From Oppiella nova (Eukaryota > Arthropoda > Arachnida > Sarcoptiformes > Oppiidae), in assembly GCA_905397405.1 (NCBI GenBank), contig CAJPVJ010000375.1, positions 1-26,978 on the forward strand: a DNA stretch of 26,978 bases. The letters are read 5' to 3'. Under the pieces are notes generated by a model, which was not told the DNA's origin, ran no database searches, and saw only the letters and a program-made list of their open reading frames with translations. A program made the translations under genes and the position numbers. Positions 11,001 through 26,978 of this stretch are shown in pieces (positions within the stretch are counted from its first letter, which is position 1; every line of letters begins with the position of its first letter).

Positions 11001-12323
11001 ACGGCCCCACAATTGTCGCGTGGCTTGAGGTCTGCTATAATGATGTGACATAAAGACTAATTGAATACTAATAACTATTTATGATAATGCAGTTATGGGT
11101 GGGTATGCCGGCCTGGTATGTGGCCGCCTGTCGCGCTAATGTCAAAAGCGGAGCCATTATGTCGGCCCTATCGGACACTGAGATACAGCGGGAAATAGGA
11201 ATCAGTAATCCTTTGCATCGAATGAAACTTCGTCTCGCGATCCAAGAGATGGTTGCCCTCACGTCGCCCTCAGCGGCCAAACCCACGCATACGAGTCTGG
11301 CTTTCGGCGAAATGAATCACGAATGGATTGGCAACGAATGGCTGCCCGCTCTCGGGTTACCTCAATATAGGTCTATGTTTATGGAGTGCTTAGTCGACGC
11401 CAGAATGTTAGACCATTTGACTAAAAAGGACTTAAGAGTTCACTTAAAAATGGTGGACGCCTTCCATCGAACTAGTCTTCAGTACGGAATCAATTGCTTA
11501 AAGCGTTTGAATTATGATAAAAGTCTATTCGACGAGAGGAGACGCAACTGTGAGCATGAGATCATTGGTACGTAAACCACACGTCAATTGCCATTAAAGT
11601 CAAAACAATTGAACCATTGTTTGCATGCATTGTCTGCTTCATAAAGACGTGATCGTGTGGTCGAACGAGCGTATCATCAAATGGACCACTTCTGTGGGTC
11701 TTAAGGAGTATTCTAATAATTTAGTCGAGTCTGGAGTCCACGGCGCCCTCATAGCACTGGACGACACTTTCGATGACTTACAAATGGCATTAGCTCTTCA
11801 AATCCCTACACAAAATGTTCAGGTAAGCCATCCCTGTTGTGTTTGCCGTAATAGCTATGCCGCATTTCACTCATCAATATATGATTTGTGTATTCATGAA
11901 AAGGCGCGACAAATACTTGAAACAGAATTTGCGGACCTATTACTTAAGGGAACCGATAGAAGGCCTGATGGAGTAAGTGTTCAATTGTTTTACTTGACAT
12001 CTAACTAATGCTAAGCTGTCTCTTACTTATCGCTTATATGTATAAATTAAAACTAATAGAAATTGAGTTTGTGATTAATTTGTTTATTATGAAAATATTG
12101 CATGTGCACAATGTGATGATTACTAATCTGTATAAAATGCAAAATCGTAACCATTTCTACAAATATAGACTTTGCGTGATAAGTATGGGACAGGTTTTGG
12201 CCGATTGAATGAAAATATATTTAAATCTAATGGTTTTTAATCGTCAGAATATTTGATGTTTAGGTGAATCGTAACGCAAGTCATGTCTTGTCATCTCATA
12301 TACAACGCGATCGACTCGTTTGA
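8012..12323 (+). CDS. Liprin-alpha: Liprin-alpha (PPFIA / SYD-2), presynaptic scaffold, ten exons
   Basis: Exons: 8012-8260, 8331-8432, 8498-10120, 10180-10290, 10349-10491, 10552-11029, 11093-11567, 11647-11822, 11904-11972, and probably 12264-12323. They join in phase to about 1161 residues, the usual length. Liprin-alpha organises presynaptic active zones and binds LAR-type receptor phosphatases, RIM, ELKS and kinesin-3. Residues about 25-600 are coiled coil, including the near-invariant [20 protein letters not shown] and [20 protein letters not shown]; exon 3 alone encodes 541 residues. Ser/Pro-rich sequence and the conserved KKKGIKSSL segment follow. Then come three SAM domains at about 890-965 (ending near [16 protein letters not shown]), 980-1055 ([19 protein letters not shown]) and 1063-1130 ([19 protein letters not shown]). 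The start [15 protein letters not shown] is the form I recall from Drosophila, and an in-frame stop lies upstream. The tail is uncertain. After TDRRPDG a strong donor (GTAAGT at 11973) leads to an exon ending RDRLV; unspliced read-through would stop at 12008. The vertebrate tail motif VRTYSC is not found. Confidence 0.95.
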
Positions 12324-13412
12324 CTGAATGTTGTGAACAAACATTAAATGAATGTGTTTTTGGAGATTATAGTTAACAGACAACAACACTATATGTTCCT
12401 CTCATTTATTATTCAATTTATGTATAATGTTTTTCACAGAAATCATGGAAATATAAAAATTTTAGAGTTTATTAATTTTATATAATTTAAATGTTAGCCA
12501 TTTTTAAACCAATTTTATTATTTTTCTTAACTCTTCACTCACTTCTAGTCATTAATGAATATTTAGTTTAGTTTTGCATTTATTTACAACAAAACGACAT
12601 TACAATAAAAAATTGAAATTAATTAAAAGATTAATTGCTTTTTAATTACTGTGTACGTAATGTAATAAATGAAATCACGGATTCATTTATTCATTCATCG
12701 GTAATATGTTTGGAAAAATTCATTGATCTTTGGCTTAGTTTTGATTGAGATTTGCGCACAAAAACTCATACTCTATTCAATTAACACTTCATTTCTCGCG
12801 TTTCATTCGTAGTAGCGTTTATTTGTCACCAATTAATTGAATTATAATTCAATGAAAGCTATAAACTGAACGCATAATGAGATCGAGATTTGAGATTCAG
12901 TGAGAATTTCATTTAAAGTAAGATTTATGCGAAAAGTAATAATTCATAAGATGTTCAGAATGAATGCACAGAATATAGCGATTCATAGGAATCATAGCAC
13001 AGAATATATACAGAATTTGATGTATAGAGAGAATAGCTATACATTACATGTCATCTCACATGTTGTGCACATAATAGAGATTGAGATAATGGGACACAAA
13101 TCGATAGACACAAGTCGTGGCTTCAGACAGACTCCAAAAGTCTGCACAAATTCATTGATTTTTTTGGTCGGCCATTGTGTGGAAGGCATAACTCGTAGCA
13201 TAACTGCTCCACAATTATGTGATACTCGTTTCAAACCTGAAACAAATACACGATTCTTTGGATTTGACTAAAATGTGAAGAGTAGTGACACAACCGATAT
13301 GTCGCTCACAACTGATCTCATCTCCAGAGCCCTTATCTGTACTCGAAGTGCTCGTCGGCGGCGATGTTGACGCCAAGAGTGGGCTTAGAGTATGCATCCG
13401 GTCGTCGGTTAA
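12324..13412. other. Intergenic region between liprin-alpha and the RASL10-like gene
   Basis: About 1.1 kb, A/T-rich. The first part is presumably liprin 3' UTR, with AATAAA hexamers at 12604-12609 and 12664-12669. The last 150 bases before 13413 are less A/T-rich and probably belong to the 5' leader of the GTPase gene. An open frame at 12900-13271 has no recognisable protein character and I do not call it. Confidence 0.5.
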
Positions 13413-14564
13413 ATGCCTCCTTTGGTTAAACTCTGTGTATTAGGGAGTTGTGGTGTCGGCAAAACATCTTTGGTTCAACAGTTCATCGATAATCACTTCG
13501 AAGGCACTTATCGACCGACCCCTCAAAGCGGCGATTCCTATAGTTTCTCAATAATCATGAACTCAAACCTCTACCAAATCAAGATCATCGATATGCCAGT
13601 CATCAACTACTTCCCCTCCAACACCCTCCTAGAGTGGGTCGACTACCGACAGTGTGCTCTTCGCAACGCCAACGGATACCTCTTTGTCTTCGACCTCACC
13701 TCTCCCTATACTTTCCATTACGTTAAAGGTAGTCGTCAACAGTCACCATAGCCGTACAGTCCCATCACCCCACATCACCACCTAGGTCATATTTACATAC
13801 ACTACCCACCTACACTCACACTCATACAGTACATCTACACCTACACCACTCACTATCTAATCCCCAAATATTGAAATATTCTTCGAATATATTAGAATAT
13901 CATATAAGCGTTAGAATAAGAATATTCTGAAGAATATATTGAAGAATAAATAGAATTCCTTCAGAATATTCATGAATGCAATTCTTTGGATGTATATATA
14001 ATATTAACCAATTATTTGTATCCCCTTTTATGCCACCCGAATGGACACCGAATGACCGAATGGACAGTAATTCGAGACCAACTGTTCGAAAGTCGAAATA
14101 TGCAAAACATCCCTGTTTGGATTATTGGCAATAAAGCTGATCTATGTATGAATGTATTGGCAACCATACGAGCGCATAAGGATCACTACCATCACCACCA
14201 TCACCATCAACATCACCATCACATACACCTTCATCACCACCCGGCTCACGAAGATCTAACGCCAGCGTTCAAAGAGTTGGCGAATTTGGTGCGAAAGCAG
14301 TGGAAATGCTCTTACATTGAGTGCTCGGCTAAATACAACTGGCGAGTGGTTCCCATATTCCGCGATATTATCAAGACTATTGAGAATACGCTGATGAATG
14401 AGGGCAAAGTGGGTGACCATCACCACCACCGGGACGCCACCAGTGCTGACCACACCGACCAGACAAAGGTGACCTTACCTGATGGCCATTCGTCGGGTGC
14501 TGCTGTTAGGCATCTAAACAATTCGACATCGAATGAAAATGTTAGACTCTGTGTTATATTATAA
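13413..14564 (+). CDS. RASL10B: Ras-like small GTPase of the RASL10 type with a histidine-rich insert
   Basis: Exons 13413-13728 and 14068-14564 join in phase 1 to 270 residues; human RASL10B is about 203. G1 is the P-loop GSCGVGKTS (11-19), G4 is NKADL (127-131) and G5 is ECSAK. G3 is DMPVIN where classic Ras has DTAGQE, so the catalytic Gln is absent; RASL10 proteins have a similar DFPPIS. The segments NTLLEW and WKCSYIECSAKYNW match human RASL10B (NTLQEW, WKCGYVECSAKYNW) as I recall it. The protein ends CVIL, a CaaX box whose Leu predicts geranylgeranylation and membrane attachment. The extra length is mainly a histidine-rich insert between G4 and G5 (about residues 141-168, 17 His in 28) plus a longer tail with a second HHHH run. 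Mammalian RASL10 proteins are poorly characterised, with reports of growth suppression. Low intrinsic GTPase activity is an inference from G3. Confidence 0.9.
13920..13971. repeat. 13-base inverted repeat in the GTPase intron
   Basis: 13920-13932 (GAATATTCTGAAG) is the exact reverse complement of 13959-13971, with 26 bases between. It sits in an intron dense in GAATAT words and could form a hairpin in the pre-mRNA. It is probably the by-product of local A/T-rich repetition. Confidence 0.7.
14172..14255 (+). repeat. CAY-rich tract coding for the histidine-rich insert
   Basis: Twenty-eight codons, of which 17 encode His (CAT and CAC mixed), interrupted by Lys, Asp, Tyr, Gln, Ile, Leu, Pro, Ala and Glu. 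The alternation of CAT and CAC means it is not a pure trinucleotide repeat, which suggests either an old expansion or selection for the amino acid. Confidence 0.95.
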
Positions 14565-15902
14565 TTCAATTGATTTATAAGTTGTATTTCATAAATATTT
14601 ATTCATATTATCAATATTTCGCATTTTGATGCTTTATTAATAATATTTATAATTATATAATATATTAAATATAAAATTTACGAATAATTCTTGTTTCATT
14701 TAATTGTTTTTATTCTTAGAAGCAATAAAAGAAAACAAATTTATTTCAAAACTATTTTCATTGAAAACTTTCTATGCGTCCAAACCATAGTTTGCTTTCG
14801 GATAACATTTATAATAACTACAAATGTATATTAAAATATAAGGTATAATTGTTTTCTTTACATTACTTTTAAAATATTCTAACATTTCTCAAAACCTATT
14901 TTAAAATGCTTTCTAGAATGCCTTTACAAACATATTCAATATTTACTGAATATTAGCTCAGTTCTCAGTATTGTATATTGAATATAAAGTAGTCTTCAAA
15001 ACCATCTTACCACATATTAGAACTCTGTTATCAAGGTAATAAATATTTTAAAAAACATAATTCTCTAGAAATTAACTTATATATGAAACCAACTTAATTT
15101 ACTTGTGTTGGTACGATAAAAATTTAGGGGGTGTCTAAATATGTTACTAATTAGTTTCTAATTTGTAATTAATTTTCTATACCTATGTTTCATATCAGAA
15201 TTTGAATGCATTTGTTCAGGCTTTCGCATATTAAAGATAGGCTTTAATCAAGTATAGGTGCATAATAATTAAATAATCATATTCTTTAAATCTTCATTAA
15301 ATATACCTCTCAAATCTAAATGCTTTTATTCAGTTCCCAAATAATAAATATTTAGCCTTAAAAATCGTTACAAACCGTGTCATGTAGTTTTGTAAAAGAC
15401 TTTCAGACTATTTACTTAATAGCTTATATTAATATTTATTTTTATAATTTACAATTGTTGTGACTTTAATTGAATATCGAGCTATTTTTTGCTTCAATTT
15501 TGACACATTTCTGCACACAAAACAGGAATAATATTTTATTCTAGACCTTAATTTTTATATAAGACTTACTATATACTGTATTTATAACACATTTTATTAT
15601 AAACTATTCAATTAATAAAAACATCAGAATACATATTTAATCATTTCAATTAACTTTATCTTAAAATTACCGCGGATTCTTGGAAATAAAATATGAAAGA
15701 TTAAAAAAATATTTATATAAAATGAATAATTTACAAGTTTAAATTAATTATAAATTATGTTATTTAAATGTTTTATTTTATAGTTTTAGAGCTTTGTTAA
15801 AAGGTTATTAAAAAATAACAATAATTAAATTTAAAAATTAAATGATAACATCAGCATTAACAAATGGTTGATTACATGAAATATAAAATGATAATAAATT
15901 AC
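14565..15902. other. A/T-rich convergent intergenic region
   Basis: About 1.3 kb of very A/T-rich DNA between the convergent GTPase and DUF2236 genes. An AATAAA at 14724-14729 could end the GTPase transcript. TTTATT at 15772-15777 (AATAAA on the minus strand) could end the other. I see no exon, RNA gene or repeat of note. Confidence 0.6.
14724..14729 (+). promoter_or_regulatory. Candidate poly(A) signal of the RASL10-like gene
   Basis: AATAAA starts 160 bases after the TAA stop at 14562-14564, a normal 3' UTR length. It is one of several A/T-rich candidates. Confidence 0.35.
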
Positions 15903-17579
15903 TTAAACAGCTATGAAATCCTTATCTGTCTCAATTGGTGACCATTTTTCATATAAAACTAAATTATATTTTTTAGTTAAACTCTTTTCTATCGATTTCT
16001 TTCTCCAATTAGTATTTGTTAAAAAAATTGAAAGTCTGAGCAAATTATTGGCGATAAAAGCAAAAACAAAAAATATGTACAAATAATTAAATGTAATTCT
16101 AAGAGAATAGTAACAAATAGTAGATAAGAAATTGAGATGAATTTCTCTCTGAACATCGATGACTTCAAACAAGTATTTAGTGATCCCGTCGTAAGTCAAT
16201 AATCGGACAAAAGTCTTGATGGCATTCACTATTCCTCGACTCATTTCGATGGCATCTCTTTCAGGCGATTCAATGATTGATTTCTTAAATTTTTTCTCTA
16301 ATATAAGTTCACACATCTCTTTCGTCTCATCGATACTTCCATCGCAGAGATTATATTTGTCTTCAATTCCCAATAAATATCCAATAAATCTCCAGAAGTG
16401 TAGCATTGCTTCCATATCTTGCGGTGATTTAGAAAATCCCATTTGTTTTGGATAGAGAACAATGAATCCAATAAATGCAAACTATTATCAAATTAAATGA
16501 TTAGGCCCCAAACTATTCAGTATATAATATTGAGTAAATCTACAATATACCTGGGTTACAGTCATATCAAACTGAGATAAACTCATTTCTTCTGCCATCT
16601 CTTCTTTTCCTTTATTTAAATCTTTTGATACTTTTGTATGCATTTTGCGAACCTTTGAATAAAATTTTATAAAATTAATATATTATTACCATTATATCAT
16701 TTATATTTAATTCTAAATAGTTTCAGCATTTTTATTAAATTGTTAAAGTTACCATTAGTTAAATTAAACTATCGTGATAAATTTTAAAAAAGTATTTATA
16801 ATTACTAGTATTACTATTTCAATTACACAGGATAATTATTCTTTAATTCTGTTTAAAATATTTAACAAATAATAGCTTTAAATAAGTTGTAAATTATTCT
16901 TGAAAAGTGACATTCATTTGTTAACTATACGAAAATATAGCATACATTTGTAATAATAATTATTTCTAATAATGAGAGATTTCACTGAGAGACTCAAAAA
17001 TATAATGATTCAGTTTGTATTGTAAGTACAGTACGTGTTATTGCATAAGAATAGCATCGATAGGAGAGTAATCCTTCCGGATAGTCATCATGAGATGCCA
17101 TACCTGAACAACCGACTGATGGCTTTGATGGTTAGGGTAAGTTTGTATTGTAAGTACAGTACGTGTTATTGCATAAGAATAGCATCGATAGGAGAGTAAT
17201 CCTTCCGGATAGTCATCATGAGATGCCATACCTGAACAACCGACTGATGGCTTTGATGGTTAGGGTCCCAAATGTCTCCCTCATACCAACTCTTCACCCG
17301 AACTAATGTTCGCAAATAACGACCGAACAGATGGGCAACACTTCTTGAATTACCAGTTGATATGAGAGGTATTAGAATAGACTTAATGTGAACCAGAAGT
17401 ATGAGTCCCGACAAGTGTGCAAAAAAGACACCAAAGAAATGATTTTTGGCCAAAGACTGGGCGCGTCTGATCTTGTCTTTGTCCAGCCATTGAGGAACTG
17501 ATGTCTTATCCGAGATGTCATTCTTCTCACACAACACTTTTGAGCCGATTTGCTCGAAATGGTCGAAACGGTTGTTCAT
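15903..17579 (-). CDS. DUF2236 (MpaB / rubber-oxygenase-like catalytic domain) membrane protein, three exons
   Basis: Exons on the minus strand: 17579-17232, 16652-16551 and 16481-15903. They join in phase 0 to 342 residues. Shared blocks with arthropod members of this family, as I recall them, are QWLDKDKIRRAQSLAKNHFF, a hydrophobic FFAHLSGLILLVHI stretch (about 50-65), YLRTLVRVKSWYEGDIWDP, VRKMHTKVS, SQFDMTVTQFAFIGFIVLYP and LHFWRFIGYLLGIEDKYNLC (about 177-196). A hydrophobic segment near 270-290 looks membrane-spanning. The superfamily includes bacterial latex-clearing oxygenase Lcp (a b-type haem enzyme) and the fungal ER-bound MpaB. The animal substrate is unknown to me, and oxidative cleavage of a prenyl or lipid chain is only an inference. 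The ATG at 17579 gives a sensible N-terminus but was not checked against a relative. The 579-base first intron contains a duplicated copy of its own 5' splice site. The last intron is 69 bases. Confidence 0.86.
17012..17266. repeat. Tandem duplication, unit 128 bases, spanning an exon-intron boundary
   Basis: 17012-17138 and 17140-17266 are identical by eye over 127 bases, with one base between them. On the minus strand the unit holds the last 35 bases of exon 1 of the DUF2236 gene, the 5' splice site (CAG|GTATGG) and the first 92 bases of the intron. The copy nearer the left edge is therefore a decoy exon end and donor lying inside the intron. Confidence 0.95.
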
Positions 17580-18519
17580 CGTAAGGCAAACTTACATAAC
17601 TGTAAACGCAATGCAAGTTTGAAGACTCAGACAAAACTTTAAGTTTGTTGACCTCACGAGTTATGACCCAATGAACTAACTTTACAACAGGTATCAGACA
17701 TTATAATAGCAGTAATTTTTTTCTATTTTTAAAAATCCGGTAATCTTGAAGACAACAAATTTGAACATATATTTTAAGCACTAATTAAAGGCAAATATTT
17801 TTCGAGTAAAACGGATATGTTTTACCGATTGTAAGCAATATTAATGAAGCAATATTTAAAGTAATGCCTAGTTGTTATTTTAAATGTGTAATAAATTAAA
17901 AGATTTCAAATGCATTGCAGTAGGAACTGGTTTTCATTGAAGTTTTTCATTCATATATTGAGACAATTCCTTAAATAAAAGAATTATCGATGCATTCAAT
18001 TAAAACACATTTAAATGTGTTTTCAGATTTGTTGGATATATTTATATTTTTATGTTTTATAGCATTGAAAAAAACATTTAATAACAACATTTCTTTATTT
18101 ATTTCATTTCATTATTAAATTTGTAAAACTTTTGAGAAAATATTTTTTCGTGTATTTGCAAAATATGAACAAATAATATGAAATGTATTATGATATCTGT
18201 TTGTTAAATCATATTTTACATTGTAATCGGAAGTACAGGAATCATAACTTCATTGTGTATTTTGTATCACCACATCATCTCAAACATTACTCACTAAATC
18301 ACACATTCATGAAACAATAATTTTTTTATTAATATTAGAAAATTATAATTACAGAAAAGAAGTTATTTCATTATGAAAGGTTCATGATCATTTAAGATGT
18401 TTATAACAAAATATTCATCTTTCTGTCTCTACATTAATATCAGAAGTCTTCTAAAAGTTACCAATTTTATTATTTTAAGGTTTATTTCAGAATTGTATTA
18501 AGATACAATATCATTAAAC

Positions 18520-18658
18520 ATATGAATCAAAATATCAAATAGAGGCCTATTTCTGAAACTGAGTAATGCATTGGTTTTCACATTTAACATATAATTTTCA
18601 ATATAAATTAGTAGTAAGAAATAAGAAATAAGCCACTATTTGATATTTTGATTCATAT
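18520..18658. repeat. 23-base perfect inverted repeat with a 93-base spacer
   Basis: 18520-18542 is the exact reverse complement of 18636-18658. After one mismatch, three further positions also pair inside the arms. The whole unit is 139 bases. It could be a small hairpin, or the remains of a very short miniature inverted-repeat element. I cannot see a clear target-site duplication. Confidence 0.85.
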
Positions 18659-19247
18659 ATATTAATAATCAAATTATAATTTAAAGTAAAGAAAAATATA
18701 TTTTATAAATGTCTCATAAATATACTGAAGTATATACTGAAATATAATGAATATGGGACAATCTTTGTTTAAACTATAAGTCATTCATGCTATACCTTTA
18801 AGGTACTGATTAAATATAGATATATTTAAAATAAATTCATATTAATCAACACTATTTTCATTTGTAACAAATTCATTAGTAGTAAAATGGGATAATTTTT
18901 AAATTCCGTAACAGATTTGTAATGATTTTAAGTAATTGCACCAAGTTCCATTATAACTTCCATAGTTTCGCCATCAAACATTTAATCTAATTAATAAAAA
19001 TTATTTATGTGCAAGTATAATTTGTTATTAAACCCTAATTTGTATTAATAAAAGGAGTCTTTTACATGATATTGATTATCTTAAGAATGCAAATTAATAT
19101 ACTGTATGCTAGAACATTTGTTCAAAAGAATATATTATATAATTTTTATAATAATACTTTGTTGCATATAAAATATCAAATAAAATCCATTAAAATATAA
19201 GATATTTCTACAAATATAGGATTGGAGTGGAACTGGTCCTGATACTA

Positions 19248-19284
19248 ATACTATGATACTATGATACTATGATACTATGATACT
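19248..19284. repeat. ATACTATG tandem repeat, about 4.6 copies
   Basis: Four complete 8-base units are followed by a partial unit (ATACT), about 350 bases upstream of the pecanex start codon. It is likely polymorphic in length and shows no visible function. Confidence 0.9.
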
Positions 19285-19631
19285 GTTAATACTATGATTC
19301 AAATTGTAGTATTAATACATTTAACTTTACGTTGAAAATATAGTGCTACAGATAAATATATCATACTTTACTGAATGAAACGGCATATCGTAATAATAAG
19401 TCATATCATATGTGAACGGTTTTGTGGAAACATATGATTTTGATGTAAATATTTATTTGTATTGTAATCACAATTAAGTGACAAATGATTACATGTTTTG
19501 ACAAAAATGTGATTTAATGAACACTTTTAGTGCAGTCCTTATAAACACATGTCTATTATAATGCACGAAACTCGTGATTGTGTGGATTGTCTGTGAATTG
19601 GTGCTCGTGGACGGTGTGGCCAAGTGGAGGA

Positions 19632-26978
<7,347 letters not shown>

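Larger units (their letters stand above)
17580..19631. other. A/T-rich intergenic region between the divergent DUF2236 and pecanex genes
   Basis: About 2 kb with no coding segment I can support. It holds the promoters and 5' leaders of both genes, a 23-base inverted repeat (18520-18658) and a short ATACTATG tandem repeat (19248-19284). An in-frame TGA at 19575-19577 closes the frame before the pecanex start. Confidence 0.6.

Noticed and set aside
12900-13271. Plus-strand 123-codon open frame between liprin-alpha and the GTPase
   Set aside because: The composition follows the A/T-rich background, with no recognisable motif. It is more likely leader or intergenic DNA.

Overview
The window is nuclear DNA of an animal, almost certainly an arthropod. 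It holds AT-rich, intron-containing genes with mostly short introns (about 50-120 bases, a few of 340-960) and canonical GT/AG junctions. Six protein genes can be read. The predicted liprin-alpha N-terminus ([15 protein letters not shown]) is the form I recall from Drosophila. A compact mite-like chelicerate would fit, but the species is an inference. One N at position 345 between two exact copies of the same 175 bases marks this as a draft assembly.

Layout. 1-1369: non-coding, with the 175-base duplication around the N. 1370-5452 (+): a complete PHACTR-family gene (phosphatase and actin regulator) in nine exons. 6373-7062 (-): a one-exon gene for a 229-residue protein, tentatively an XRCC2-like RecA/RAD51 paralogue without Walker A. 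8012-about 12323 (+): liprin-alpha, complete except for an uncertain last exon, head-to-head with the previous gene. 13413-14564 (+): a RASL10B-type small GTPase in two exons, with a histidine-rich insert and a CVIL prenylation motif. 15903-17579 (-): a three-exon DUF2236 / rubber-oxygenase-like (MpaB-type) membrane protein; a 128-base tandem duplication copies its first 5' splice site. 19632 to the right edge (+): pecanex, 18 exons visible, with the C-terminus running off the window. The gaps at 5453-6372, 7063-8011, 12324-13412, 14565-15902 and 17580-19631 are AT-rich and show no convincing gene.

How the genes relate. This looks like ordinary conserved animal chromosome and not a mobile or accessory island. 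The genes do not form a pathway. PHACTR links G-actin to protein phosphatase 1, liprin-alpha scaffolds presynaptic active zones, RASL10B is an atypical Ras-like GTPase, and pecanex is a multi-pass ER protein linked to Notch signalling in flies. I found no transposon open reading frames, CRISPR array, rRNA or tRNA. The items most worth a second look are the XRCC2-like protein with an eroded ATP site, the duplicated splice donor in the DUF2236 gene, the histidine-rich insert in the GTPase, and the N-flanked duplication, which is probably an assembly artefact.

Exon boundaries were assigned by eye from splice consensus, reading-frame phase and remembered family sequences. No alignment was run.
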